A stretch of 64,000 nt of DNA from DASPGQ01 sp035457705 (lineage in GTDB: Bacteria; Acidobacteriota; Vicinamibacteria; Marinacidobacterales; SMYC01). The stretch lies in assembly GCA_035457705.1 (NCBI GenBank), contig DATIBD010000054.1:1-64000 (forward strand), read 5' to 3'. Numbering within the stretch: position 1 is the first letter of the stretch; each line of letters opens with the position of its first letter. The notes under the pieces were generated by a model. The model was not told the DNA's origin. It saw only the letters and a program-made list of their open reading frames with translations, and made no database searches. Below are positions 9,385-18,428 of the stretch, piece after piece. Both the position numbers and the translations under genes were made by a program.

Positions 9385-10469
9385 GGCTCTCCCTTCCAGA
9401 ATGTGATGCCTCCGGCCTGTTTGCCGACGTCCGCTTGGGCCACGCGCTCATTGGCCGCGAGGTCGTAGACCTCGACCGTTCCCGGCTCGCCGCCCACGCC
9501 CTCGAGCGTCACGAAGGCGTAACGGTCGTCGTCGGACACGGCAATCCCATGGGGTACGCTGCGAGTCGTTTTGATTCGCGCCCGTTCCTTGCCCGCGGGC
9601 AGATCCCAAATCCCGACGTGGGCGCCCGATTTGTAGGTCGCCAGCAATAACTTGCCGTCCGAAGTGACGTCGAGGTTGTAGGGTCCCATCCCCGGCCCTG
9701 CGTCGAAAGTACGCGAGACTCGCCACGCTAGGAGGTCGATCTCGTAGATCGTATTGTTGCCGTTCCCCGCGACGTAGAGTTTACCATCCGCCGTCGGTAC
9801 CGTGCTCCAGGTGGGTTTCACCGCGCTCGATGGGTGGGCGGCGTCGTGTCGCTCGTGGTTGCCTTCCGGTGCGAGCGACAGCGTTCGCGAGACCTCGAAC
9901 GCGAGCGTGTCGACCTCCACGAGGTTGTCGTCCATCATATTGACCGAATAGAGTCGCGTTCCCTTCCCGTTCATCCGCGCGCCGTGGGGCATGGTCCCGG
10001 TGTCGATGCGCGCCACCTCGAGCATCGTGCTCGTCTCCACCACGGAGATCGTGCTCGGTTTCATATCGCCGTGGAGATCGAAGTTCACGACGAATAGAAG
10101 ACCCGTCGCGGGAGATACAGCCATGGTGGCGGGGAACATGCCGACGGGGACGTCGGCCAACCATTCGTCGGTCTCGGCCGCGTACTTGTGGATCGACCCG
10201 AAAGGCATACCGTGGGCGATCGAAACGAACCAATGCTTCTTGTCGGGAGACACGCTGATGCCATGCGGGCCTTCGGTTTCCGCCGGGAAACTACCAACCG
10301 GTATCTTCTTGACCTCCTCGAGCCCCCCCGGACCGTAGCGGAGCTTGTGGACCGTGTCGTCCGATTCGGCACAAACGTAGATGTAGTAGTTACGAGTGGG
10401 AGGCGTCGCGGTGGTCTCAACCGGCCAGACGAAGGCAGCGACGAGCACCACGTGGCTCACGCGGTTCAA
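9381..10469 (-). CDS. YncE-like secreted beta-propeller protein
   Basis: A 362-residue exported protein (signal peptide MNRVSHVVLVAAFVWPVETTAT). It is built of WD40/YVTN-like blades: GPHGISVSPDKKHWFVS, TMAVSPATGLLFVVN, NLDVTSDGKLLLATY and PHGIAVSDDDRYAFVT, consistent with a seven-bladed cytochrome-cd1/YncE-type propeller without heme motifs. It lies between two paralogous LVIVD proteins and overlaps both by 4 nt. Joint expression suggests the three act together in the periplasm. The function is unknown. Confidence 0.82.
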   Translation of the reverse strand: MNRVSHVVLVAAFVWPVETTATPPTRNYYIYVCAESDDTVHKLRYGPGGLEEVKKIPVGSFPAETEGPHGISVSPDKKHWFVSIAHGMPFGSIHKYAAETDEWLADVPVGMFPATMAVSPATGLLFVVNFDLHGDMKPSTISVVETSTMLEVARIDTGTMPHGARMNGKGTRLYSVNMMDDNLVEVDTLAFEVSRTLSLAPEGNHERHDAAHPSSAVKPTWSTVPTADGKLYVAGNGNNTIYEIDLLAWRVSRTFDAGPGMGPYNLDVTSDGKLLLATYKSGAHVGIWDLPAGKERARIKTTRSVPHGIAVSDDDRYAFVTLEGVGGEPGTVEVYDLAANERVAQADVGKQAGGITFWKGEP

Positions 10470-12541
10470 TGCGTTTCTCCCATGAAGCGCGGCTTCTCAG
10501 GTTCCACGAGCTTGACCGCCCAGAGACCGGAGTTGAAGTCGGCAATGAAAATGTGGCCCTTGTAGGGCTGCGGACCCCAGGTGAACGGCGCGTTCTTGAT
10601 GAACCCTTCGGGATCATAGGGGTGCCAGGACGCAATCTCTCGACCTTGCTTGTAGAGGTCGCCCCGCAGCTCCCCGGAGACGTCCACGACGCGAAGGCCG
10701 CCATTGTAGTAGGCGACGTACAAGACGTCGTCCTCCACCCAGAGGTTGTGGGTTCCCGCCTCGGGAACCTGGAATCGGGCCACTTCCCTCGGCTTTTCCC
10801 AATCGTCCCACTCGATGACGTGGATCCACCCGGCGGCACGAATCGGCAAGCTGCCATCGGGATCGAAGTCGTATGGGAACGCCTCGTCCCCGGCGAAGAC
10901 GTAGAACTTCCCGGTCGTTTGGCTTCGATAAGGAAACGCGGCGTGGTTCCATCCGCTCGGATAGGCGTAGCTCCCCAGCATTACGGGATGGTTCGGCGAT
11001 CCCCCTCGGCCTCCACCCCCGACGTCGACGGCAACCACCCCATCATGCCAGTTCGACGAGTAGGCGATGCCATCGACCACCCAGACATCGTGGATGCTGT
11101 GGCCCTGGGAAGTGAGCTCGAACCGGCCGACGCGGTAGGGATTTTGCGGGTCCTCGATGTTGATGACGTCGTAGCGACGGCTGTTGGACAGAGCGTAGAC
11201 GTGACCGTCGGCGATGAAGACGTTGTGCACGCCGCCGTTCAACTGATCGTCGTAGCGGGCGGCGATGCGCACGCCGTCGGTGGGGTTGCTGACGTCCAGA
11301 ATGACGAGTCCATTCTTCCGGTCGGAGGCCCCCTCCCGACTGATGACGGCGGTGCGGCCATCCTCCGACACCTTCACGTCGTTGACGGTGCGCGCGTCGA
11401 CCCGCACCGTGTCGACGAGCTGGATGTTCGAAGGCTCGGTCACGTCCCAGAAATAGGCATGGCCGTCCGCGCCCCAGGTGCCCGTAATCGCGTAGTCCCG
11501 GCCGTTCAGCGCCTCCCACACCCAGAGATCTGATGTGTGGCGATCGCGTACGGCACCGTGCCCAACGACTTCGACGTCCTTGCGTAGGTTTCGCGGTCGG
11601 ATCGCGACCGTCGCTCGAGCCGAATGTGGGCCGGCAACGGCGATTATGGTATGAAGCCCGGCACGCTCGGCAACGAACCCGCCGTCTGGATCGATGAACG
11701 CGGCGGCACCGGCCGAGATGATCGTTGGATCAGGACGGGAGAACGTCGCGAACTGGACCGGGTAGCTCGGGACCTCGCGCCCCTCGCCGTCCCGGGCGAT
11801 GGCCTCGAATAAGATGACGTCGCCGGTGCGACCCTCCATCTGACTGGCCCTCAGGTCGAGGGATGTGACCGGGTCGGCGACGATGTCGACCGTGGTGAGC
11901 GTCTCCGCTGCTTCGGCTCTTGCGACGATCGTGGCCCGTCCCGGCTTCCTGCTTTCGAGCTCGCCCACGTGGTTCACCGCCGCGATGTCGGGATTTCGGC
12001 TCTCGAACCGCACCGGAACATCCGCGCGCTCGACACCGGTACTGTCGATGACCTCCGTCTCGAGCCGCACCATGGTGCTCGCGTAGAACGTCCCGGGCAA
12101 GTTGGTAAAGGCGATCGATTCGACCGGAGGGTGCGGAACCTTGACGGGGACGTCGACGGTGAGAAGCTCCTCGTCGTAGAAGTTGAAGCTCGCGGGGTCG
12201 AAACGACCTTCGAACGCGGGAACCATGGCGACCACGACATGCTCGCCCGGTCGAAAGGCCTCGACGACGCCCGTTGCCGGATCAATTCCGACGCTTTCCA
12301 GGGCGCGTGAATAGAAGACGACGGTAACGCCTTCGAGAACCCTACCGTCTCGATCCTTCACCGTTGCGGAAAGCTTCGCTTTCTCGCCGACCTCGAGGGT
12401 GAGCTCTTCCGGCTCGACGAGGATCTGCACGGCGTCCCGGGGCTCCGCGCGCGAAACGATTGGAGTCGCGGAACCGGCATTCACGTAACCGAGGGCCGCA
12501 GAGACGCACAACAGGATCCAAAAGTCACGGGGAGACCTCAT
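10466..12541 (-). CDS. secreted LVIVD-repeat beta-propeller protein with Ig-like domains (paralogue 1)
   Basis: A 691-residue exported protein, first gene of a three-gene minus-strand operon. N-terminal signal region MRSPRDFWILLCVSAALGYVNAGSA; Ig-like domains to about residue 330 (LTLEVGEKAKLSATVKDRDG); then an LVIVD-type propeller almost identical in its core to the downstream paralogue (VVGHGAVRDRHTSDLWVWEA, NGGVHNVFIADGHVYALSN). The Ig part has diverged more than the propeller. AAGGAA lies 6 bases before the ATG. Its function cannot be named; the strong conservation of the propeller suggests a shared ligand. Confidence 0.82.
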   Translation of the reverse strand: MRSPRDFWILLCVSAALGYVNAGSATPIVSRAEPRDAVQILVEPEELTLEVGEKAKLSATVKDRDGRVLEGVTVVFYSRALESVGIDPATGVVEAFRPGEHVVVAMVPAFEGRFDPASFNFYDEELLTVDVPVKVPHPPVESIAFTNLPGTFYASTMVRLETEVIDSTGVERADVPVRFESRNPDIAAVNHVGELESRKPGRATIVARAEAAETLTTVDIVADPVTSLDLRASQMEGRTGDVILFEAIARDGEGREVPSYPVQFATFSRPDPTIISAGAAAFIDPDGGFVAERAGLHTIIAVAGPHSARATVAIRPRNLRKDVEVVGHGAVRDRHTSDLWVWEALNGRDYAITGTWGADGHAYFWDVTEPSNIQLVDTVRVDARTVNDVKVSEDGRTAVISREGASDRKNGLVILDVSNPTDGVRIAARYDDQLNGGVHNVFIADGHVYALSNSRRYDVINIEDPQNPYRVGRFELTSQGHSIHDVWVVDGIAYSSNWHDGVVAVDVGGGGRGGSPNHPVMLGSYAYPSGWNHAAFPYRSQTTGKFYVFAGDEAFPYDFDPDGSLPIRAAGWIHVIEWDDWEKPREVARFQVPEAGTHNLWVEDDVLYVAYYNGGLRVVDVSGELRGDLYKQGREIASWHPYDPEGFIKNAPFTWGPQPYKGHIFIADFNSGLWAVKLVEPEKPRFMGETH

Positions 12542-12612
12542 TCACGTTCCTTTCCCGAGTATTTGTGCCACAGGACGGCATCGGCTCGCAATTGCGGTAA
12601 TCTTGATTCGGC

Positions 12613-13125
12613 GTGCTTCCCGATTACCTCGGTCCGGGCCTCGACGTCGTTCTCGTCGGCATCAATCCGGGCTTGCGCTCCGCCGAGAGGGGCCATCATT
12701 TCGCCGGCCGCGGCAACAAATTCTGGGACCTACTGTGGGAGTCCGGGCTCGTGCCGAGGCGTTTGAGCTGCGAAGAAGACCACCGCCTTCTCGAGTTCGG
12801 CATCGGACTCACGAACATCGTCGCTAGAGCCTCGCGCTCGAGCTCCGAGCTCCGCCGAGCGGACTACACGAAGGGACGAAGAGTCCTCGCGCGGAAACTT
12901 CGTCGACATCGTCCCGGGCTCGTCGCCCTGGTGGGCCTGACGGTGCTGAGGCAGCTCTGGGAGGGTCGCGCGCCGCAGGGGATTGGTTGCGGTCTTCGAC
13001 GGGAACGCTTCGCCAGCTTGCCCCTCTTCGTTCTGCCCAATCCGAGCGGGAGAAACGCTCATTACCGCTACGAGGCCATGCTGGAGCATTGGCGAGGCCT
13101 GGCCGTTTGGTTGGGACGTGCCTGA
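12613..13125 (+). CDS. mug: G/U mismatch-specific uracil-DNA glycosylase (Mug/TDG family)
   Basis: 170 residues from GTG 12613. The family active-site motif GINPG is at residues 16-20 and the second motif NPSGRNA near residue 148, both typical of Mug/TDG enzymes that remove uracil or thymine from G mismatches in base-excision repair. Asn in the GINPG motif positions the attacking water. The stop overlaps the GTG start of the Fpg gene by 8 bases, so the two glycosylases are coupled. A TAATCT box (12598-12603) only 9 bases before the start suggests a very short leader. Confidence 0.87.
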   Translation: MLPDYLGPGLDVVLVGINPGLRSAERGHHFAGRGNKFWDLLWESGLVPRRLSCEEDHRLLEFGIGLTNIVARASRSSSELRRADYTKGRRVLARKLRRHRPGLVALVGLTVLRQLWEGRAPQGIGCGLRRERFASLPLFVLPNPSGRNAHYRYEAMLEHWRGLAVWLGRA

Positions 13126-13957
13126 GCTTCCCGAGGTGGAGATTGCTCGCGAGAGCCTCGAAACGTGGCTCTTGGGCAGGACGATCGACACCGTCAGAGC
13201 ACCCGATTCGCGGATTCGCGGCGCGGTCTCTCGTCAGAAGTTCGAGACGGAGCTCCGCGGGTCGAGAACGCAATCGGTCGAGAGGCGGGGCAAGTTCCTC
13301 GTTCTCGGTTTTGGCGAGAGTCGCCCTCGGGTGCTCGCCCACTTGGGAATGACTGGGAAGTTCGTTTACGTCCCAGCGGATGAGCCCTTGCCTCGATTCA
13401 CGCGCCTGGAGCTGCGGCTCTCCGACGGTGCACGTGTCGTGCTGGACGACCGGCGACGCCTGGGGCAGTTCCGCTTGCTGGACGAGCGCGAGCAGAGAAG
13501 AGTGGATAGCCTGGGCATCGAGCCGCTCTCGAGCGCATTCACGCACAGTTATCTCCATACACTTCTCCGCAGCTCGCATCGGGCGATAAAGCTGTTTTTG
13601 ATGGATCAGAAAAAGATCGCGGGCATCGGAAACATCCAGGCGGCCGAGGCGCTCTTTCTCGCGGGCGTCCACCCGAGCCGCACCGCGCGCTCGCTTTCGG
13701 GAGACGAGGCGCGTCTACTCACGCGTTCCGTCAAGAAAGCGCTCCGGGCGGAGATCCGACGGTATCGGTCCCGGCGCGCCTATCTTTATGAAGGTGCGCT
13801 CAACCCGTTTCTCGTCTACGGACGTGCGGGTGAGCCATGCCCGCGATGCGACCGAAGAATCCGACGGGTGGTTCAAGGCGGACGAACCAGCTACTATTGC
13901 GCGACTTGCCAACCCGGCCAGCCAAGGAAGTCAGGCCAGCCAAGGAAGAAAAGATGA
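13118..13957 (+). CDS. mutM: formamidopyrimidine-DNA glycosylase (Fpg)
   Basis: 279 residues from GTG 13118, chosen so that Pro2 and Glu3 (PELPEVE) form the catalytic N-terminus after removal of fMet. The catalytic beta-strand lysine is Lys59 (RRGKF). The H2TH region has KKIAGIGNIQAAEALF. The C-terminal zinc finger is CPRC...CATC. Fpg removes 8-oxoguanine and formamidopyrimidines with AP-lyase activity. It overlaps mug upstream and the PLP enzyme downstream (ATGA). The tail after the zinc finger has a short GQPRK duplication. Confidence 0.93.
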   Translation: MPELPEVEIARESLETWLLGRTIDTVRAPDSRIRGAVSRQKFETELRGSRTQSVERRGKFLVLGFGESRPRVLAHLGMTGKFVYVPADEPLPRFTRLELRLSDGARVVLDDRRRLGQFRLLDEREQRRVDSLGIEPLSSAFTHSYLHTLLRSSHRAIKLFLMDQKKIAGIGNIQAAEALFLAGVHPSRTARSLSGDEARLLTRSVKKALRAEIRRYRSRRAYLYEGALNPFLVYGRAGEPCPRCDRRIRRVVQGGRTSYYCATCQPGQPRKSGQPRKKR

Positions 13958-15132
13958 AACGCGAAGAGCTCAGTCAGCTTACTCGGGCCATCCATGGACC
14001 GTCCGAGGGACCAAGAACGAATCGACCCGTCGCCGTGCCCATTCATCTCACCGCTACCTTCGAGTCCAAGGACGTGGACGAGCAGATCGTCCTCGAAGAA
14101 ACGAAGGCCGATACGTTCTACAGCCGCTACGGTAATCCCACGCTCTCGGTCGCGGAAGCCATCGTTGCCGATCTCGAGGGAGCGGAAGCGGGAGCGGTGT
14201 TCGGCTCGGGCATGGCGGCGATTACCACCACGCTCCTCGCGCATTTGAAAGCGGGAGACCACGTCGTTTTTCAGCGCGAGATCTACGGTGGCTCGTACCG
14301 CTTCGCGCGGGAGATCTTGCCTCAGTACGGCGTCACGGTCGGCTGGTTCGCCGCCACCGACGTCGCCAGCTACGAGCGCGCTTTACGTGACGAGACTCGC
14401 GTCGTCTACATCGAGTCGCCGACGAACCCGACCCTCAAACTGGTGGACATCGAGAAGGTGGCGCGGATCGCCCGGTCGAGGGGCGTTCTGACTTTCATCG
14501 ACTCGACATTCGCGACCCCTCTCAACACTCGACCCCACGAGCTCGGTGCCGACGGCGTCCTGCATTCGGCAACGAAGTACCTCGCGGGCCACTCCGACGT
14601 ACTCGCCGGCGTTCTCACAGGAGCGCGCGAGATCGTCGATCGAGCAAAATCATACCTCCGTGTGCTCGGAGGTAATCTGGGCGCGCACGCCGGCTATCTT
14701 CTGATTCGAGGGATCAAGAGTCTCGGTTTACGGGTGGAGCAGCACAATCGAAACGGAATGGCGATCGCGGAATTTCTCGGCAAACACCCCAAGGTGAGGG
14801 CGGTGCATTACCCGTTTCATCCGGCTCATCCTCAGCTCGAGCTCGCTCGCAGACAGATGCGGGCCGGAGGCGGCGTCGTCAGCTTCGAGATAGATGGAGG
14901 ACTCGATGAGGCCAAGCGATTCTCGAACGCAGTTTGTCTGATTCGTGTGGCACCGAGTCTCGGCGGGGTGGAATCACTCCTCTCGATTCCCTGCCTCACG
15001 TCCCACGCGATGCTTTCTCCCGACGAGCGGGAACGAGCGGGCATCGCCGATGGTCTCGTGCGCCTGGCTCTGGGCACCGAGTCCACCGAGGACCTCATCG
15101 CCGATCTCGACCACGCTCTGGCGCAAGCTTGA
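13954..15132 (+). CDS. trans-sulfuration enzyme (cystathionine gamma-synthase/lyase family)
   Basis: 392 residues from ATG 13954 (4-nt overlap with mutM). It is a fold-type I PLP enzyme of the Cys/Met metabolism family: YSRYGNPT near residue 50, FGSGMAA in the cofactor phosphate region, STFATP, and the PLP lysine in HSATKYLAGHSD. The C-terminal SLGGVESL and S.P..TSHA segments complete the family pattern. It may act as cystathionine gamma-synthase, cystathionine gamma-lyase or methionine gamma-lyase; sequence reading alone does not decide. It closes the mug-mutM operon. Confidence 0.9.
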   Translation: MKREELSQLTRAIHGPSEGPRTNRPVAVPIHLTATFESKDVDEQIVLEETKADTFYSRYGNPTLSVAEAIVADLEGAEAGAVFGSGMAAITTTLLAHLKAGDHVVFQREIYGGSYRFAREILPQYGVTVGWFAATDVASYERALRDETRVVYIESPTNPTLKLVDIEKVARIARSRGVLTFIDSTFATPLNTRPHELGADGVLHSATKYLAGHSDVLAGVLTGAREIVDRAKSYLRVLGGNLGAHAGYLLIRGIKSLGLRVEQHNRNGMAIAEFLGKHPKVRAVHYPFHPAHPQLELARRQMRAGGGVVSFEIDGGLDEAKRFSNAVCLIRVAPSLGGVESLLSIPCLTSHAMLSPDERERAGIADGLVRLALGTESTEDLIADLDHALAQA

Positions 15133-15276
15133 CAAGCCGTGCTATGTTAAGGGGACTTCGGTAAAGACGTGCCACTTTCGGGGTCGCGCGCCCAGCACTC
15201 TCCCCTGATGGCCGTCATATCTCAGATCCCTTGACAGCGCGAGCGGAACGCCTCGCCTTTTGGAGGAGGATCTCCT

Positions 15277-15711
15277 ATGAAGTACCGGCAACGTGGTTAC
15301 CGGGACGACGATTATAACGATGAACGACGAGAGAGTCGTCGCGAGAAACCGCCCGATCTAGGGAACCGGGAGCAGATCCGTTCCCTCCGCCACGCCATCG
15401 ACCGGGAATCGATTATTGTAACGCGCTGCGCCAAATGTGGGCACCAGGTTCCCTCGAGCCAGCTCGAAGTGGACTACCAGAGCAAGTGCCTGAAGTGCGG
15501 AACCCCGTTGCATTCCTGCCGGCATTGCAAGCACTTCGACCCCCAGGCGCGGTTCGAATGCAAGAAACCTATCGAGGAGCGCATTGCCGACAAGGGGGCC
15601 GCGAACGAATGCGCTCTTTTCAAGCCCGTCCAGGCGCTCGACGCCACGGGCCGGCGGGCAAACAGCGCAGAAGACGCCAGGAACGCCTTTCACAACCTCT
15701 TCAAGACTTAG
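15277..15711 (+). CDS. hypothetical zinc-ribbon protein
   Basis: 144 residues with a highly charged N-terminus (RQRGYRDDDYNDERRESRR) followed by a double CxxC ribbon (CAKCGHQVP...CLKCGTPL), then CRHCKHFDP and two more cysteines (ECKKP, NECALF). Eight cysteines in all suggest two metal sites. A strong GGAGGAGG precedes the ATG at 15277. No enzyme domain is seen; it could bind nucleic acid or protein. It is followed 3 bases later by the SUMF1-type gene and is probably cotranscribed with it. I do not recognise a named family. Confidence 0.7.
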   Translation: MKYRQRGYRDDDYNDERRESRREKPPDLGNREQIRSLRHAIDRESIIVTRCAKCGHQVPSSQLEVDYQSKCLKCGTPLHSCRHCKHFDPQARFECKKPIEERIADKGAANECALFKPVQALDATGRRANSAEDARNAFHNLFKT

Positions 15712-15714
15712 ACA

Positions 15715-16395
15715 GTGTATGCTCGCGTTCCGATACCCGCCGGAACCTTTCTCATGGGGCGCGAGGGGAAACTAGACAACGAGCGACCCGTTCATCGCGT
15801 CTTCGTCTCCGCCTTCGAGATGGCCGAGACGCCCGTCACCAAAAGACACTATCGCGTTTTTCTCGAGCGAACCGGAGCCCCGCCGCCTCCGTTTTGGGGC
15901 GAGCCTGGCTTCGATGATCCCGACCAGCCCGTTGTGGGCGTGAGTTGGATGGAAGCCCGTCGTTTCTGTCGGTGGCTCGCGAGCGAATCGGGTCTCAAGA
16001 TTCGTCTCCCAACCGAGGCCGAGCGGGAGAAAGCGGCTCGCGGAGGGCTCGAGGGTGCGAACTTCCCCTGGGGAGACGATCCCCGAGGTGGACCCGCGCG
16101 GATTCATGGACCGCTAGAGCGGCCCGATCGGGTACGCTCTTCACCGCCGAACGGCTATGGTCTCTACCACATGGGTGACATGGTCCACGAGTGGTGTCTC
16201 GACGCCTATCGCGCCGACTACTATCTCGTCTCACCCGATCGCGATCCCTGCGCCTCCGGCACGCCACGTCGTTCCGCTCGCGGTGGTTCTTGGCGCCACG
16301 CGACCATCGTTACCCCTTGCGCTTCACGCAGCAGCCTGCCGCCGTCGTTCCACTACTCCGATTTCGGGTTTCGCTGGATCCGCACGTTCTCTTGA
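15715..16395 (+). CDS. SUMF1/formylglycine-generating-enzyme-like protein
   Basis: 226 residues from GTG 15715. The FGE-sulfatase fold is visible throughout: IPAGTFLMG, NERPVHRVFVSAFEMAETPVT, VVGVSWMEARRFCRWLA, RLPTEAEREKAARGG, NGYGLYHMGDMVHEWCLD and the C-terminal ARGGSWRH...GFRW. Many members are not true formylglycine-generating enzymes, and no sulfatase gene is nearby, so the activity is open. It lacks a signal peptide. Its TGA overlaps the TTG start of the DUF72 gene. Confidence 0.85.
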   Translation: MYARVPIPAGTFLMGREGKLDNERPVHRVFVSAFEMAETPVTKRHYRVFLERTGAPPPPFWGEPGFDDPDQPVVGVSWMEARRFCRWLASESGLKIRLPTEAEREKAARGGLEGANFPWGDDPRGGPARIHGPLERPDRVRSSPPNGYGLYHMGDMVHEWCLDAYRADYYLVSPDRDPCASGTPRRSARGGSWRHATIVTPCASRSSLPPSFHYSDFGFRWIRTFS

Positions 16396-17087
16396 TATAC
16401 GCGGGTTGTTCCGGATACAGCTTCCGCGAATGGATTGGCGCTTTCTACCCCCCAAAGACTCCGGCGAAGGAGTTCCTTCGGTTCTACGCCTCGAGCCTCA
16501 ATAGCGTCGAGATCAACTATACGTTTCGCCGCTTTCCGAAGATCGACCTGGTGAGCTCGTGGTCCGAGTCGACCCCGAGTGAGTTCCGGTTCTCGCTCAA
16601 GATGCACCAGAGCGTAACGCACATGGCGCGGCTGAGGGGCGTCGGCGAGTCGGTTCGGGACTTCATGGATGCCCTGGTGCCGCTTGGGAATCGGTTGGGT
16701 GTCGTGCTCTTCCAGCTGCCGCCCTTTCTCCGGTGCGAGCTCGATCGCCTCGACGCCGTACTGGCCGAGCTGCCGTCGGGCCATCGCTATGCGATGGAGT
16801 TCCGCCACGAGTCCTGGCAGGTCGAAGCCGTGGAGGCGCGATTGAGAGAAGCCGGCGTGGCCCTATGCGCGGCCGAGCTAGAGATCGACGCCGCGACGGA
16901 CCCCACGATCACGGCTCCGTTCGCCTACGTGCGTTTGCGCAAGACGCCGCCTTACGGCGAGACCGAGATCGACGCCGCGCGCGAGCTGGTGGGGCGCCTT
17001 TCCGGGAAAGTCGAAGACGTCTACGTCTACGTCAAGCACGACGCGGAGGGAAGGGCGCCGACGGACGTGAGAAGAATAGCTATTTGA
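16392..17087 (+). CDS. DUF72 (YecE-like) protein
   Basis: About 231 residues from TTG 16392, chosen because it overlaps the upstream stop (TTGA) and opens the conserved N-terminus IYAGCSGYSFREWIGAFYP. Further DUF72 signatures are SVEINYTFRRFP, VLFQLPP, YAMEFRHESW and the late YVRL segment. DUF72 proteins have a TIM-barrel fold with unknown biochemical role. The gene is convergent with rho and their 3' ends overlap by 8 bases. Confidence 0.88.
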   Translation: MIYAGCSGYSFREWIGAFYPPKTPAKEFLRFYASSLNSVEINYTFRRFPKIDLVSSWSESTPSEFRFSLKMHQSVTHMARLRGVGESVRDFMDALVPLGNRLGVVLFQLPPFLRCELDRLDAVLAELPSGHRYAMEFRHESWQVEAVEARLREAGVALCAAELEIDAATDPTITAPFAYVRLRKTPPYGETEIDAARELVGRLSGKVEDVYVYVKHDAEGRAPTDVRRIAI

Positions 17088-18270
17088 TACGGATCGATTC
17101 CAGGAGCTCTTTATTGGTTTTGGTCTTCTTCATCTTGTCCAGAAGAAGCGCCATGGCTTCGGTGGGCTTGAGACCGGCAAGTGCGCGCCTCAGAAGGTGG
17201 ACTCGGGGAAGCTCCTCCTCGTCGAGGAGAATCTCCTCGCGTCGGGTTCCCGAGCGGGAAATATCGATGGCGGGGAAGATCCTCGCCTCGGCGAGCCGCC
17301 GGTCGAGCACCAATTCCATGTTGCCGGTACCCTTGAACTCCTGAAAGATCACCTCGTCCATCTGGCTCCCAGTGTCGACCAGAGCCGTTCCGAGAATCGT
17401 GAGGCTTCCCCCGTCCTCGATGTTCCTCGCGGCACCGAAGAACTGACGAGGGAACTCCAGCGCCCGCGAGTCGATGCCCCCGGTCATCGTTTTCCCGCGC
17501 CCTTTTTGCTCTCGGTTCGCCGCGCGGCCGAGCCGGGTAATGGAGTCGAGCAGGATCACGACGTCGTCGCCCATCTCCACCAGGCGCCGTGCCCGCTCGA
17601 GCACGAGCCGTGCGACGCGCAGGTGGTTGGCGCTCGTCCCGTCGGAGGTCGAGGCGATCACCTGCCCCTTGACCGCTCGGCGCATGTGCGTGACCTCTTC
17701 CGGTCTCTCGTCGATCAGAAGAACGAATAGATGGATTTCCGGATAGAATGCACCGATGGCGCAGCCGATCTGCTCGAGAAGAATGGTCTTTCCGGTCTTG
17801 GGCGCGGCTACGATGAGTCCCCGTTGACCTCGGCCGATCGGAGTGATGAGGTCGATGACTCGAAGCGATATGGGCCCGTCGGGATCCTGTGACATCCGGA
17901 GCCGTATGGCGGGGTGCTCGCTGACGAGCTCCTGATAATGGCGCGGAGGCGGCAGCTCTTCGGGCTTGAATCCGTTGATGCTCTCGACAGCCTGGAGCTC
18001 CCGGTGAGGCGGGCCTCCGCGGCGGTTGTTTCTTCGCCGCGCCATTCCCGAGGGGCCTTGGATATAGTAGCCCTCCTTCAAGAAATGTTTGGCGACGAGA
18101 CGGCTCGGGACGCGCACGTCCTGTGGTCGGGGAAGAAAGTTGTTGCTCTCTTGCCGGAGATGGCCGTTTCCCTGCGGCTCGAGCTCCAATACACCTTCAG
18201 CTGTGGGAGTAGATACGCCGTGATTCATAGCACCTTGCAAGGGTCGTTGCGGCGACTCAGCGGCTGTCAT
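17080..18270 (-). CDS. rho: transcription termination factor Rho (without Rho_N domain)
   Basis: About 396 residues from ATG 18270. The start is chosen because AAGGAG lies just upstream, though the frame stays open to 18324. The cold-shock-like RNA-binding domain begins almost at once (GVLELEPQGNGHLR, about residues 25-70) and an Arg-rich linker follows. The ATPase core is complete: Walker A APKTGKT, Walker B VVILLDSITRLGR, Q/R-loop region GKTMTGGIDSRALEFP, and FKGTGNMELVLDR. The helical Rho_N module that precedes the RNA-binding domain in E. coli and B. subtilis Rho is absent. Rho is a hexameric helicase that ends transcription at C-rich sites. Confidence 0.95.
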   Translation of the reverse strand: MTAAESPQRPLQGAMNHGVSTPTAEGVLELEPQGNGHLRQESNNFLPRPQDVRVPSRLVAKHFLKEGYYIQGPSGMARRRNNRRGGPPHRELQAVESINGFKPEELPPPRHYQELVSEHPAIRLRMSQDPDGPISLRVIDLITPIGRGQRGLIVAAPKTGKTILLEQIGCAIGAFYPEIHLFVLLIDERPEEVTHMRRAVKGQVIASTSDGTSANHLRVARLVLERARRLVEMGDDVVILLDSITRLGRAANREQKGRGKTMTGGIDSRALEFPRQFFGAARNIEDGGSLTILGTALVDTGSQMDEVIFQEFKGTGNMELVLDRRLAEARIFPAIDISRSGTRREEILLDEEELPRVHLLRRALAGLKPTEAMALLLDKMKKTKTNKELLESIRIK

Positions 18271-18351
18271 AAGGAGGCAGTCGATTGCGCCGCAATCTGT
18301 GTCCTGCCAGAGAGGTCGGGACAAGGGCCTCCATCGAGACCCACGTGCCGC

Positions 18352-18357
18352 ATTCTA
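18352..18357 (-). promoter_or_regulatory. possible extended -10 element upstream of rho
   Basis: On the minus strand the sequence reads TTTGC-TAGAAT, an extended -10 (TGC-TAGAAT), about 80 bases before the rho ATG. No good -35 was found at 17-18 bp. The C-rich leader between this box and the start is the kind of region through which Rho often controls its own synthesis; that part is inference. Confidence 0.35.
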
Positions 18358-18428
18358 GCAAATTTACATCGAGAACGGAAGGGCCGTTTCCATTGTCCAA
18401 GAAACACTCTTCGAAGCAAAGCCATAAG

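Noticed and set aside
15129..15148. TTGACA...TATGTT after the trans-sulfuration gene as a promoter
   Set aside because: The boxes are only 8 bp apart, far too close for a sigma70 promoter; a second TTGACA at 15231 has no -10 at 17-18 bp.
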